A program made the position numbers and the translations under genes. Source: Nitricoxidireducens sp046726235 (GTDB taxonomy: Bacteria; Pseudomonadota; Gammaproteobacteria; Burkholderiales; Rhodocyclaceae). From it: a stretch of DNA of 64,000 nt. Within the stretch, counting starts at the first letter, position 1. Each line of letters opens with the position of its first letter. The stretch is from contig JBKPAD010000001.1 in assembly GCA_046726235.1 (NCBI GenBank), positions 62,001-126,000 of the forward strand, in the 5' to 3' direction. The notes below the pieces were generated by a model. It was not told the DNA's origin and made no database searches. It saw only the letters and a program-made list of their open reading frames with translations. This document shows positions 50,765 through 59,519 of the stretch, piece after piece.

Positions 50765-52085
50765 TCGCCGCGAGGTCGTCCTCGGACAACGTGCCGGCCG
50801 CGGCCTTGAGGCGCAGCTGCGCCACCAGCGTATCGAGGCGCGCCTTGGCGAGCTTCTGGCGCGTGTCGTAGAGCTGGCTCTGAGCGTTCAGGACATCGAT
50901 GTTGATGCGCACGCCGACTTCGTAGCCGAGCCGGTTCGACTCGAGCGCCGATTGCGACGACGTCAGCGCCGCCTCGTAGGCGCGCACCTGCGAGAGCCCC
51001 GAGGTGACGCCGAGGAAGGCCTGGCGCGCCTGCAGGGCCGCGGTGCGACGGGCATTCTCTAGGTCGGCCGCCGCTTTCTCGCGCAGGGCGACCGCCTCGC
51101 GGTCGCGCGATGCCGTCAGTCCGCCAGAGAAGATCGGGATCGCCAGTTGCAGGCCGATCGTCGACGAATTGCTGTCGCTGCCGGCGCCGACCAGTTGCGA
51201 CGACGACAGCCCGCCGGTAGCGGCGTTGTGGTTGCGGGCGACCACCAGGTCGACCGTCGGATAGTGGCCCGCCCGCTGGCGGCTGATCTCGCGCGTCGCG
51301 ATCTCGAGCCCGGCCTGGGCGGACTGCACCGAGAAGTTGGCGCTCTCGGCGGCATCGGCCCACTTGCCGATTTCGGCCGGCTGCGGCGGCGGAATCAGGA
51401 CGCCGGGGCGCAGGTTCTTCAGCGCCGTCTCCTCCTTGCCGGTGATCGTGCGGAGCGCCTGTTCCTTGACCTGGAGATCGTTCTGCGCCGCGATCTCGGT
51501 CGCCACGGCGAGGTCGTAGCGCGACTGCGCCTCGTGCGTGTCGGTGATGGTCGCCGTGCCGACTTCGAAATTGCGCTTCGCCGATTCGAGCTGCTCGGCG
51601 ATCGCCGCCTTCTGCGCGGCGCTGGTGGCGACGACTTCGCGCGCCAGCAGCACGTCGAAGTAGGCCTGCGCGGCGCGCACCATCAGATCCTGGCGCGCGA
51701 CGCCGAACAGGGCCTCTGCTTGGACGACCTGCAGTTCGCCCTGGTTGTAAGCCTCCCAGTTCTGCCAGCGGAACAGCGGCTGGGTCAGGGTGACGGACCA
51801 GGCGTTGGTGTTGTACTTGGCGCTGTAGAGTTGCGCGCCCTCGGTGCGTCGCTGCGAGTCGGCGTCGTTCCACGTCGTGCTCGACGACAGGCTGACCACG
51901 GGCAGCAATCCCGCGCGGCCCTGCGGCAGCTTCTCGCGCCCGGCTTCGAGCGTCGCCCTTGCGGCGGCGAACTGGGCGTCGTAGGCCAGCGCATCGCGAT
52001 AGACGGAGAGCAGATCCGCGCCCCAAGCGCTGCCGGCGAAACCAACTGCCAGCAGCAGGGCGAGCGTTGTCTTCCTGGGTTTCAT
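50745..52085 (-). CDS. tolC: TolC family outer membrane efflux/secretion protein
   Basis: This 446-residue protein has a signal peptide (MKPRKTTLALLLAVGF, likely cut after Gly22) and the duplicated OEP repeats of TolC: YDAQFAAARATLEAGREKLPQGRAGLLP early and the alpha-helical barrel segments with VGTATITDTHEAQSRY, where the Asp-Thr pair is typical. ANFSVQSAQAGLEIATREI begins the second half. It forms the trimeric outer-membrane channel for efflux and type I secretion. The gene order pcm, rhodanese, tolC is common in betaproteobacteria. It is on the strand shared by the RND operon further upstream and could serve that pump. Confidence 0.93.
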   Translation of the reverse strand: MKPRKTTLALLLAVGFAGSAWGADLLSVYRDALAYDAQFAAARATLEAGREKLPQGRAGLLPVVSLSSSTTWNDADSQRRTEGAQLYSAKYNTNAWSVTLTQPLFRWQNWEAYNQGELQVVQAEALFGVARQDLMVRAAQAYFDVLLAREVVATSAAQKAAIAEQLESAKRNFEVGTATITDTHEAQSRYDLAVATEIAAQNDLQVKEQALRTITGKEETALKNLRPGVLIPPPQPAEIGKWADAAESANFSVQSAQAGLEIATREISRQRAGHYPTVDLVVARNHNAATGGLSSSQLVGAGSDSNSSTIGLQLAIPIFSGGLTASRDREAVALREKAAADLENARRTAALQARQAFLGVTSGLSQVRAYEAALTSSQSALESNRLGYEVGVRINIDVLNAQSQLYDTRQKLAKARLDTLVAQLRLKAAAGTLSEDDLAAINALLE

Positions 52086-52095
52086 CTGTGCTCCA

Positions 52096-52419
52096 TCAGT
52101 AAGTCGGCATCGACGGGTCGGCCTGCTGCGCCCATGCAGCGAGGCCCCCGTAGAGGTTGTAGATGTTGGTGAAGCCCTGGTGCTCGAGGAACATCGCCAC
52201 CTGGTAGCTGCGCGCGCCGTGATGGCAGACGATCACCATTTCGGCGTCGCGCTTGAGCTCGGCGAAGCGCGCCGGCACCGAGCGCATCGGCATCGGCTTG
52301 GAATCGGCGATGCGGCAGACGTCGAATTCCCAGGGCTCGCGCACGTCGAGCAGCACCGGTTTCTCGCGCGCCGGGTCGTCGAGCCATTCCTTGAGTTGAA
52401 GCGCGGTCAGTTGCTGCAT
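52096..52419 (-). CDS. Rhodanese-like domain protein (GlpE type)
   Basis: This 107-residue single-domain rhodanese has LLDVREPWEFD at 23-33 and the active loop CHHGARS with Cys65, then YNLYGGLAAWAQQADPSMPTY at the end. It may transfer sulfane sulfur, but its physiological role in this position is unknown. It shares one base with the pcm stop (TGATG) and tolC starts 10 bases after its stop, so the three are probably co-transcribed. The small size matches single-domain GlpE-like proteins. Confidence 0.9.
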   Translation of the reverse strand: MQQLTALQLKEWLDDPAREKPVLLDVREPWEFDVCRIADSKPMPMRSVPARFAELKRDAEMVIVCHHGARSYQVAMFLEHQGFTNIYNLYGGLAAWAQQADPSMPTY

Positions 52420-53072
52420 CAGAAGACGAAGGCAGGTGCAGCCGGCGCGTTGATCAGCGGCGCGGTCGCGGTTTCGAACAGGCCGAGCGTGCGGAAGGCG
52501 CCCTCGCCCTCGCGGGTGAAAAGGGTCGCCGTCATGGCCGGCGCAGTGCCGACGATCGCGAACAGGCGCCCGCCCGGCTTGAGTTGCGCCAGCAGCTCCT
52601 GCGGCACGCGGGGAACGCTGCCCGACAGCACGATGACGTCGAAAGGCGCGCGCGCCGGCAGCCCGAGGATGCCGTCGCCCGTCTCGACGGTGACGTTGGC
52701 GACGCTGGCACGCGCCAGATTCTCGCGCGCGAGCTGCGCCAGTTCGGGAACGATTTCCATGCTGGAGACATGATCGGCGTGGCTGGCCAGCAGCGCCGCC
52801 ATGTGGCCCGAGCCCGCGCCGACTTCCAGCACCTTCTCGTGCTTGCCGAGACCGAGCGCCTGCAGGGCCAGCGCCTCGACCAGCGGCCGCCACATGCAGG
52901 CGCCGTGACCGAGCGGAATCTCGACGTCGGCGAACGCCTCCTTGCGCCACGCTGCCGGCACGAAGTCCTCGCGCCGCACGGCGAAAAGCAGTTCGATCAC
53001 CGCCGGAGCCAGCACGTTGGCCGGCCGCAGCTGCTGCTCGATCATGTTGAAACGGGCCTGCTCGAAGTTCAT
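52419..53072 (-). CDS. pcm: Protein-L-isoaspartate O-methyltransferase
   Basis: This 217-residue SAM methyltransferase repairs isoaspartyl residues. Features are the N-terminal MIEQQLRPANVL, RREDFVPAAWRKEAFADVEIPLG, and the SAM motif VLEVGAGSGHMAALLA. The C-terminal half is shorter and less conserved than in E. coli Pcm, as in many betaproteobacterial homologues, so a different acceptor is possible. The ATG at 53072 has AGGAG 5 bases upstream, which settles the start against the earlier one at 53108. It is first in a pcm-rhodanese-tolC unit. Confidence 0.9.
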   Translation of the reverse strand: MNFEQARFNMIEQQLRPANVLAPAVIELLFAVRREDFVPAAWRKEAFADVEIPLGHGACMWRPLVEALALQALGLGKHEKVLEVGAGSGHMAALLASHADHVSSMEIVPELAQLARENLARASVANVTVETGDGILGLPARAPFDVIVLSGSVPRVPQELLAQLKPGGRLFAIVGTAPAMTATLFTREGEGAFRTLGLFETATAPLINAPAAPAFVF

Positions 53073-53152
53073 CGCGACTCCTTGGAATACCCGAATATTA
53101 GCGTACACTTATACGCGTGCAGCCTCGGTGGCCGCTGGGGAAGGCGTCGATT

Positions 53153-56100
53153 TTACTCCTCCTTGACCTTGTACCAGGCGGCATACAGGGCCGGCAGGAA
53201 CAGGCAGGTCAGCACCGTGGCTATCACCAGCCCGCCCATGATGGCGACGGCCATCGGGCCCCAGAACACCTGGCGCGTCAGGGGGATCATCGCCATGATC
53301 GCCGCCGCCGCCGTCAGCACGATCGGACGGAAGCGGCGCACCGTGGAGCCGACGATCGCCTCCCAGGTCGTCTTGCCGGCCAGCTCGTCCTGGCGGATCT
53401 GGTCCACCAGGATCACCGAGTTGCGCAGGATCATGCCCATCAGGGCGATGACGCCGAGGTTGGCGACGAACCCGTAGGGCGCCCGGAACAACAGCAGCGC
53501 CAGGGCGACGCCGATCAGCCCGAGCGGCGCCGTCAGCAGAACCATGAAGGCGCGGCTCATGCTCTGGAGCTGGATCATCAGGAGCGTCACCACCAGCACC
53601 AGCATCACCGGCATCACCGCCTTGATCGAGGCCTCGCCCTTGGCCGACTCCTCGACCGAGCCGCCCATCTCGATGCGGAAGCCCGGCGGCAGCTTGGCGC
53701 GCAGGGCGTCGAACTGGGGGTCGAGCGCGTGCGAGATGGTCGCCGCCTGCATGTCGCCGGCGAGGTCGGCGCGCACGCTGATCGTCGGCAGCCGGTCGCG
53801 GCGCTTGATCATGCCGTCCTCGAGGGTCGGCACCAGCTTCGCCACCTGCGCCAGCGGCACGTGGCGGCCGTTCGCGGTCACGATGTCGAGGTCGGGCAGG
53901 CGATCGAGCGTGCGCAGATCGCGGCCCGGCTCGCCGGCGCGCCAGACGACGTCGATGAGTTGGTCGCCCTCGCGGAACTGCGTCACCGTCGCCCCGACCA
54001 GCCAGCCCTGCAGCGCCAGCGACACGTCCTGGCTCGAGACGCCGAGCAGGCGCGCGCGATCCTGGTCGATCTCGATGCGCACGGCGCGCGACTTCTCGTC
54101 CCAGTCGAGCTGGACCTCGCGCAGTTGCGGGTGTGCGCGCATGATGGCGGCGACCTCGCCCGCGATGCGGCGCAGTTCCTCAAGGTTCTCGCCCATGACG
54201 CGGAACTGGACCGGGAAGCCGACGGGCGGGCCGTTCTCGAGCCGCAGCACGCGGGTACGCAGCCCGGACCAGGCGCCCGCGCCGTCGTCGAAGCGCTCGA
54301 TCAGCCGCCGCCGCAGGTCTTCGCGCTTCTCGAGGCCCTTCGTCACGACCACGAACTGGGCGAAGTTGTCGGCATAGAGTTGCTGGTCGAGCGGCAGGTA
54401 GAAGCGCGGCGCGCCGTTGCCGGTGTAGGACGACACCGCTTCCACCGTCGGATCGCCGGCGAGCAGCGCGTCAACTTTAGCCGCGGCGACCTCGGTGGCC
54501 TTCAGCGAGGCGCTTTGCGGCAGCCAGAGCTCGATCAGCAGCTCGGGCCGCGACGACGCCGGGAAGAACTGCTTCTGGATGCCTTTGTTGAAGGCGGCGA
54601 GCGAGAGCACGAACAGCACCGCCGTCGCGACCATGACCAGCCGGCGGCGCCGCAGGCACCAGACCAGCAGCGCGCGGAAGCGGCGATAGAACGGCGTGTC
54701 GTAGATGTCGCCATGGTGGTCAGCGCCGTACTTGCGCAGCTTCTCGGCATCGAGCAGGCGGTAGCCGAGGTAAGGCGTGAACACGACGGCGACGATCCAC
54801 GAGACCAGCAGCGCGATGGTCACCACGGCGAAGATCGAGAACGTGTATTCGCCGGCCGCCGAGCGGGCGAAGCCGACCGGCGTGAAGCCGGCCGCCGTGA
54901 TCAGCGTGCCGGTCAGCATCGGGAACGCCGTGGACCGGTAGGCGAAGGTCGCCGCCTTGAAGCGGTCCCATCCCTGCTCCATCTTCACCACCATCATCTC
55001 CGCGGCGATGATGGCGTCGTCCACCAGCAGGCCGAGCGAGATGACCAGTGCGCCGAGGGAGATGCGCTGCAGGTCGATGCCGAAGATGCGCATCAGCAGG
55101 AAGGTGATCGCCAGCACCAGCGGGATCGACAGCGCCACCACCGTCCCCGTGCGCACGCCCAGGCTCAGGAAGGACACGGCCATCACGATCGCCATCGCTT
55201 CGGCAAGCGAACTCAGGAACAGGTTCAGCGAAGTGCGCACGATCTGTGGCTGGTCGGCGACCACATGCACGTCGATGCCGGCCGGCAGATCGGCCTTGAG
55301 CCGCTCGACGCGCGCCTTCAGCGCGTCGCCGAGCGCGATGACGTCGCCGCCCTTGCTCATGACGACGCCGACGCCGACGGCGTCCTTGCCGGCCACGCGC
55401 ATGCGCGGCGCGGGCGGTTCGGCGAAGCCGCGCTTGACGGTCGCGATGTCGCCGAGGCGGAAGTGCCGGCCGCCGACGGCGAGGTCAGCCTCGCGAATCT
55501 TGTCGACCGCGTCGAACGGCCCGGTGACGCGCAGGCGCACGCGATCGGTCGCCGTCTCGACGAAGCCCGCCGGCACCATCGCGTTCTGGCGCTGCAGCGC
55601 ATCGAACACCTGCGGCGGCGTCAGGCCGAGCGCGGCCAGGCGGGTCGGACTGGTCTCGATGTAGACCTTCTCGTCCTGCACCCCGATCAGTTCCACCTTC
55701 TTCACGTCGGACACGCTCTTGAGTTCGCGCGCGATGCGGTCGGCCTCGCGGCGCAGGTCGGCGAGATCGTAACCGTCGCCGGTCAGGCCGAAGATCATCA
55801 CCTGCACGTCGCCGAATTCGTCGTTCGGGAAAGGCCCCTGGACGCCGGCCGGCAGGGTGTGGCGGATGTCGTCGAGCTTGTTGCGCACCTGGCGCCATGC
55901 CTCGGGGACTGCGGTTTTCGGCGCGTAGTCCTTGAGGATCACGAACACCAGCGACTCCCCGGCGCGCGAAGTCGACTGGACGACATCAACCCAAGGAGTC
56001 CCCGAGAGCTTCTTCTCGATGCGCTCGGTGACTTCCTGCTCGACCTCCCGCGCGGTCGCGCCGGGCCACTGGGTGCGGATGACCATCGCCTTGAAGGTGA

Positions 56101-56239
56101 AGTCGGGATCCTCGGCGCGGCCGAGCTTGAAGAAGGACAGAGCGCCGCCGACCATCAGCACGATCATCAGGTAGAGCACCATCGACGGGTGCTGCAGCGC
56201 CCAGGCCGAAAGGTTGCCGCGGTTATTCGCGCCGTTCAT
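53153..56239 (-). CDS. RND efflux transporter permease (AcrB/MexB family)
   Basis: This 1028-residue inner-membrane proton antiporter has twelve membrane segments and two large periplasmic loops. The N-terminal VLYLMIVLMVGGALSFFKLGR and the TM4 proton-relay aspartates in SLGLLVDDAIIAAEMM are visible, as are VIRTQWPGATAREVEQEV and the C-terminal MAVAIMGGLVIATVLTCLFLPALY. It is of the AcrB type that exports organic compounds rather than the metal type. It is coupled by ATGA to the adaptor gene and is the last gene of the TetR-MFP-RND operon. The tolC gene downstream in the same strand may provide the outer channel. Confidence 0.93.
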   Translation of the reverse strand: MNGANNRGNLSAWALQHPSMVLYLMIVLMVGGALSFFKLGRAEDPDFTFKAMVIRTQWPGATAREVEQEVTERIEKKLSGTPWVDVVQSTSRAGESLVFVILKDYAPKTAVPEAWRQVRNKLDDIRHTLPAGVQGPFPNDEFGDVQVMIFGLTGDGYDLADLRREADRIARELKSVSDVKKVELIGVQDEKVYIETSPTRLAALGLTPPQVFDALQRQNAMVPAGFVETATDRVRLRVTGPFDAVDKIREADLAVGGRHFRLGDIATVKRGFAEPPAPRMRVAGKDAVGVGVVMSKGGDVIALGDALKARVERLKADLPAGIDVHVVADQPQIVRTSLNLFLSSLAEAMAIVMAVSFLSLGVRTGTVVALSIPLVLAITFLLMRIFGIDLQRISLGALVISLGLLVDDAIIAAEMMVVKMEQGWDRFKAATFAYRSTAFPMLTGTLITAAGFTPVGFARSAAGEYTFSIFAVVTIALLVSWIVAVVFTPYLGYRLLDAEKLRKYGADHHGDIYDTPFYRRFRALLVWCLRRRRLVMVATAVLFVLSLAAFNKGIQKQFFPASSRPELLIELWLPQSASLKATEVAAAKVDALLAGDPTVEAVSSYTGNGAPRFYLPLDQQLYADNFAQFVVVTKGLEKREDLRRRLIERFDDGAGAWSGLRTRVLRLENGPPVGFPVQFRVMGENLEELRRIAGEVAAIMRAHPQLREVQLDWDEKSRAVRIEIDQDRARLLGVSSQDVSLALQGWLVGATVTQFREGDQLIDVVWRAGEPGRDLRTLDRLPDLDIVTANGRHVPLAQVAKLVPTLEDGMIKRRDRLPTISVRADLAGDMQAATISHALDPQFDALRAKLPPGFRIEMGGSVEESAKGEASIKAVMPVMLVLVVTLLMIQLQSMSRAFMVLLTAPLGLIGVALALLLFRAPYGFVANLGVIALMGMILRNSVILVDQIRQDELAGKTTWEAIVGSTVRRFRPIVLTAAAAIMAMIPLTRQVFWGPMAVAIMGGLVIATVLTCLFLPALYAAWYKVKEE

Positions 56240-57261
56240 TTCGCGTCGGCCAGCCGCACCTTTTCGCCGGCGGACAGCTTGTGCACGCCGGCAGCGACGA
56301 TGCGCTCGCCGGGAGCGAGGCCTTCGGCGACGACCGCCCCCGCATCCGTGTAGGCCGCGACGCGAATCCGGCGCAGGGCCACCGTCTGGTCCTGGCCAAC
56401 GATCCAGACCGCCGGGTCCTTGTCCTGCTGGTAGAGCGCCGCCAGGGGCACCACCGGGGCCTCCGGCGTCGCCTTGTCGGCGATGAAGCGCACGCTCGCC
56501 GTCATGCCGAGCGACAGCCCGGCGTCGGCGTCGAGAACGCTCACCCGCGCGGCGTACGTCCGGGTGGCGGGATCGGCGGCCGGCGCCAGTTCGCGCAGTC
56601 GGCCGCGATAGGCCTTCCCGGTCGAGGACCAGAGGCTGACTTCGGCTTTCGCACCGGGCTGCAAGCCCGCGATCGCCCCTTCCGGCAGCGCGATCGCGAC
56701 CTCGCGCTCGCCGTCGCGCGCGACGCGCAGCACCGGCTGGCCCGCCGCGACCACCTGTCCCGGCTCGGCCAGCACTGCGGCGACGATGCCGTCATGGTCG
56801 GCCGTCAGCGTCGTGTAGGCCGACTGGTTCCTGGACAGGCCCGCCTGGGCATCGGCCGCCTTGAGGGCGGTTTCCTTGGCGTCGAGCGCCGCCTGCGAAA
56901 CGAAGTTGCGCGCGCGCAGGTCGCGGAAGCGCCGCGCATCAGCTTCGGCAAGCGCGCGGTTGGCCTCGGCCTGGGCCGCCTGGAGGGCCGCATCGGCTGG
57001 GTCGAGGCGGGCGAGCGGTTGTCCGGCCTTCACGCGCGCGCCGGCATCCACCAAGCGCGCCGTGATCTTGCCGCCGACGCGGAAGCCGAGCGGCGTCTCG
57101 TAGCGCGCGCGCACTTCGCCGCTGTAGCTGCGGTCGGCCGCCGCGCCGTCGGCGATGCCGACGACGAGCGTGCGCACCAGTTTCGGTTGCGGCGGGGCGG
57201 GCGTCTCTTTCGAGCAGGCAGCCATCAGTGCTGCCGTGACGAGCACGATGAGAGTTTTCAC
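56236..57261 (-). CDS. RND efflux adaptor (membrane fusion protein, lipoprotein)
   Basis: This 341-residue periplasmic adaptor has a lipoprotein signal ending LMAACSKE (Cys18). VGGKITARLVDAGARVKAGQPLARLDPAD is the biotinyl-lipoyl half, a coiled-coil hairpin follows around AQAEANRALAEADARRFRDLRARNF and then the second half with GIVAAVLAEPGQVVAAGQPVLRV. It links the RND permease to TolC. The GTG at 57261 overlaps the TetR stop as GTGA, and the stop overlaps the permease ATG as ATGA. An in-frame extension into the TetR gene is rejected because the lipobox would lose its N-terminal position. Confidence 0.92.
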   Translation of the reverse strand: MKTLIVLVTAALMAACSKETPAPPQPKLVRTLVVGIADGAAADRSYSGEVRARYETPLGFRVGGKITARLVDAGARVKAGQPLARLDPADAALQAAQAEANRALAEADARRFRDLRARNFVSQAALDAKETALKAADAQAGLSRNQSAYTTLTADHDGIVAAVLAEPGQVVAAGQPVLRVARDGEREVAIALPEGAIAGLQPGAKAEVSLWSSTGKAYRGRLRELAPAADPATRTYAARVSVLDADAGLSLGMTASVRFIADKATPEAPVVPLAALYQQDKDPAVWIVGQDQTVALRRIRVAAYTDAGAVVAEGLAPGERIVAAGVHKLSAGEKVRLADAK

Positions 57262-57905
57262 GAAACGATTCCTTTCATCGGCACCGGTGCCGCCATGCCT
57301 TCGGTGAGAATCGACACCACCGTGTCGAGATAGACCTCCGGCTCCGGCAGGCCGCACATGAAGTCGGTAAAGGCGGTGCGCCAGACCACATAGGCGAACA
57401 GTGGCGCGAAGACGACGCGCATCGCCACGGCTTCGTCGAGCGGACGGAATTCGCCGCGTTCGATGCCGATGGCGATGATCCGGCGCACGACGGCCATGGC
57501 GCGGGCGATGATCGCGTCGTGGAACCAGCGCGCCATGTCGGGAAAATTGCGCGCCTCGGCGACCAGCAGCTTCGGCACCCCGCTGGCCGGCGACAAGCCG
57601 ACCATTTCCCACCAGTCGAAGACGAAGCAGCGCAGCATCTGCCGTGCCGTCGCCTCCGGCTGCAGGGGGAGCGTCTCCGCCGACTCGACCGCCGGCAGCA
57701 TCACCGCCTGGACCGCCGACTTGAACAGCGCCTCCTTGTTCTCGAAGTACAGGTAGACCGTGCCCTTGGAGACACCGGCACGCTCGGCGACGTCGTCCAT
57801 ACGCGTCGCGGCGAAGCCTTTCTCGGCGAAAAGCTCGAGCGCCGCGGCGGCGATTTCGCCGGGGCGAGCCTCCTTGCGGCGGCGGGATTGTGCGGGGGTA
57901 GCCAA
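57258..57905 (-). CDS. TetR family transcriptional repressor of the efflux operon
   Basis: This 215-residue regulator has the N-terminal helix-turn-helix at about 28-57 (FAATRMDDVAERAGVSKGTVYLYFENKEALF). The C-terminal ligand domain is variable, as in AcrR/TtgR-like proteins. It is the first gene of an operon with the adaptor and permease and probably represses its own promoter. The start is TTG at 57905, the only start before conserved sequence. A perfect palindrome 10 bases upstream of this start is the likely operator. The inducer is unknown. Confidence 0.9.
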   Translation of the reverse strand: MATPAQSRRRKEARPGEIAAAALELFAEKGFAATRMDDVAERAGVSKGTVYLYFENKEALFKSAVQAVMLPAVESAETLPLQPEATARQMLRCFVFDWWEMVGLSPASGVPKLLVAEARNFPDMARWFHDAIIARAMAVVRRIIAIGIERGEFRPLDEAVAMRVVFAPLFAYVVWRTAFTDFMCGLPEPEVYLDTVVSILTEGMAAPVPMKGIVS

Positions 57906-57914
57906 GATCTGGAC

Positions 57915-57942
57915 AGCCTAATGACCGACAAGTCATTAGGCT
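57915..57942. promoter_or_regulatory. Perfect inverted repeat, likely TetR operator
   Basis: AGCCTAATGAC at 57915-57925 and GTCATTAGGCT at 57932-57942 are perfect complements with a 6-base spacer. It sits just upstream of the tetR start, a typical place for autoregulation of an efflux operon. Confidence 0.75.
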
Positions 57943-58048
57943 ACCGGCATGACCACCACTACGTCAATCCTTTTGGAGCGAGCGGCCAGCCACAAGCAAG
58001 GACCGCCAGGACAGCAGCCTTGTCAACAACTCAGGTTGGAAATCCGTC

Positions 58049-58303
58049 TCAGGCGGCGGTGCTGAAGCCCATGCAGCAGGCTTCGCTTTCGCGGCGGCAG
58101 CAATCGGCGCCGATGCGCTGGCAGAGCCGGCAGCTGAGGACGTGCAGCGAATCGATGTCGGCGCCGGGCGGGAAGGGCTTGCCGGAGAGGAAGGACGCCA
58201 GATGGTCCAATTGCGTCGCGATGTAGCGGTCGCCCGGTGACAAGTCCTCGCGCCGGCGCCAGTGGCGGGCGGTCTCGGCAACACGTTCAAGGACTGGGCT
58301 CAT
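58049..58303 (-). CDS. Small cysteine-rich protein, function unknown
   Basis: This 84-residue frame has ATG at 58303 and a C-terminal cysteine cluster: CRLCQRIGADCCRRESEACC holds six Cys in 20 residues. The N-terminal half is helical and acidic to basic (RVAETARHWRRREDL). The pattern could bind a metal or cluster, but no family is recognised. A competing frame covers 57964-58290 on the same strand and lacks such a pattern. No strong ribosome binding site is present. It lies alone between tetR and ubiX. Confidence 0.45.
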   Translation of the reverse strand: MSPVLERVAETARHWRRREDLSPGDRYIATQLDHLASFLSGKPFPPGADIDSLHVLSCRLCQRIGADCCRRESEACCMGFSTAA

Positions 58304-58392
58304 CGGACGGACCTGAAAACGACAGGCGAAACCTACGCTGCGCCAGCCAGGCGGTCAATCCAACGAAAGCCATAGCGCCGCCCGCGGCGTGC

Positions 58393-59004
58393 TTAGGAGC
58401 CCGTTTCGCCCCAGCGCGGCAGCAGCGAGTGGGCGACGCCGAGCTGGTCGAGGATGCGCGCGACGACGAAGTCGACGATGTCGGCGACCGTCTGCGGGTG
58501 GTGATAGAAGCCCGGGCTCGGCGGCAGGATCACGGCGCCGGCGCGCGACAGGCGCAGCATGTTCTCGAGGTGGATGGCCGAGAGCGGCGTTTCGCGCGGC
58601 ACGATCACCAGCTTGCGGCCTTCCTTGAGCGCGACGTCGGCGGCGCGGCTGATCAGGTCATCGGCCATGCCGGCCGCGACCTTCGCCAGCGTGCCCATGC
58701 TGCAAGGGCAGATCACGTAGGCGCGCGGCGGATTCGAGCCCGAGGCCAGCGGCGCGTTCCAGTCCTCGCGGCCGAACACCTCGAGCTGTCCCTCGCGCGC
58801 GCCGAAGCGATCGGCCAGCATCCGCTGCGCCTCGCGCGGCTGCGCCGGCAGCGTCAGCTCAAGCTCCTGCTTGGCGACGATCTGCGCCGCCTGCGAATAA
58901 AGCAGCCAGACCTTCTCCCCCGCCTCGATCAGGCACTCGACCAGGCGCAGGCCGTAAGGCATGCCGGAAGCGCCGGTGAGGGCGACGGCGATGGCTCGAT
59001 TCAT
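58393..59004 (-). CDS. ubiX: Flavin prenyltransferase UbiX
   Basis: This 203-residue enzyme prenylates FMN with dimethylallyl phosphate to make the cofactor of UbiD decarboxylases in ubiquinone synthesis. It has VALTGASGMPYGLRL at 7-21, CPCSMGTLAKVAAG at 99-112, the PRETPLS motif at 136-142 and PPSPGFYHHP at 161-170, all typical of UbiX. The ATG at 59004 overlaps the upstream membrane protein stop as ATGA. It is in an operon with the Gx transporter, NusG-II and rapZ genes. Confidence 0.95.
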   Translation of the reverse strand: MNRAIAVALTGASGMPYGLRLVECLIEAGEKVWLLYSQAAQIVAKQELELTLPAQPREAQRMLADRFGAREGQLEVFGREDWNAPLASGSNPPRAYVICPCSMGTLAKVAAGMADDLISRAADVALKEGRKLVIVPRETPLSAIHLENMLRLSRAGAVILPPSPGFYHHPQTVADIVDFVVARILDQLGVAHSLLPRWGETGS

Positions 59005-59519
59005 GTCTTCCCTTCGTCGATGAAGCGCGCGGCAACGAGTCCGTTGACGATGCCGAATATCAGCGCCGAAGCGGCGAACACCGGCACCAGGTAGAACACG
59101 CCGTCGTGCGGCACCAGCCACAGGCGCGCCAGCACGACCTGTCCGCCGATGTGGGCGAACGCCGCGAGAATACTCTGGCTCACCGCCCCGAACCAGCGCC
59201 GCGGCAATCCGTTCGCCGCCGCCAGCACGCCGAGGCTGCAAACCGTGCCGGCGAGGCTCAGGAAGAAGCCCGGCGCCATGAACTGGCCGATGACCAGGCT
59301 GCCCGCGAACACGCGCAGCAGCGACACCCACACCGCCGCCCGCCAGCCATGGCGCAGCAACACGACGAGGACGACGATATTGGCGAGGCCCGGCTTGACG
59401 CCAGGCAGCGGCGAAGGGATCGCCGCCTCGGCGACCGTCAATGCGATCGCCGCCGCGGCATAGCGCGCGATGCGGCGGTCGTCCGCCGTGACGGCGAGAT
59501 CAATAGTTGAGGCTGTCAT
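59001..59519 (-). CDS. Gx transporter family membrane protein
   Basis: This 172-residue integral membrane protein has about five hydrophobic segments (YAAAAIALTVAEAAI, ANIVVLVVLLRHGW, AGSLVIGQFMAPGFFLSL, the GTVCSLGVLAAANGL segment and the VPVFAASALIFGIVNGLVAA end) and the family-typical LPGVKPGLANIVV. It belongs to the family once annotated heptaprenyl diphosphate synthase component I, now Gx transporter. Such proteins pair with NusG-domain II proteins, as the adjacent gene here, and are linked to extracytoplasmic flavin or electron-transfer systems. It is coupled by ATGA to ubiX. Substrate unknown. Confidence 0.85.
   Translation of the reverse strand: MTASTIDLAVTADDRRIARYAAAAIALTVAEAAIPSPLPGVKPGLANIVVLVVLLRHGWRAAVWVSLLRVFAGSLVIGQFMAPGFFLSLAGTVCSLGVLAAANGLPRRWFGAVSQSILAAFAHIGGQVVLARLWLVPHDGVFYLVPVFAASALIFGIVNGLVAARFIDEGKT

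Noticed and set aside
50479..52026. Long minus-strand frame overlapping tolC and waaA
   Set aside because: Arg/Gly-rich composition without motifs, out of frame with the clear TolC protein.
53117..56353. Very long open frame on the plus strand opposite the RND permease
   Set aside because: It is the antisense shadow of a GC-rich gene, rich in His, Arg and Asp, with no domain pattern. The minus-strand permease is complete and convincing.
57519..58226. 235-codon plus-strand frame across tetR and its upstream region
   Set aside because: Antisense to tetR for most of its length and without domain features; it also crosses the operator palindrome.
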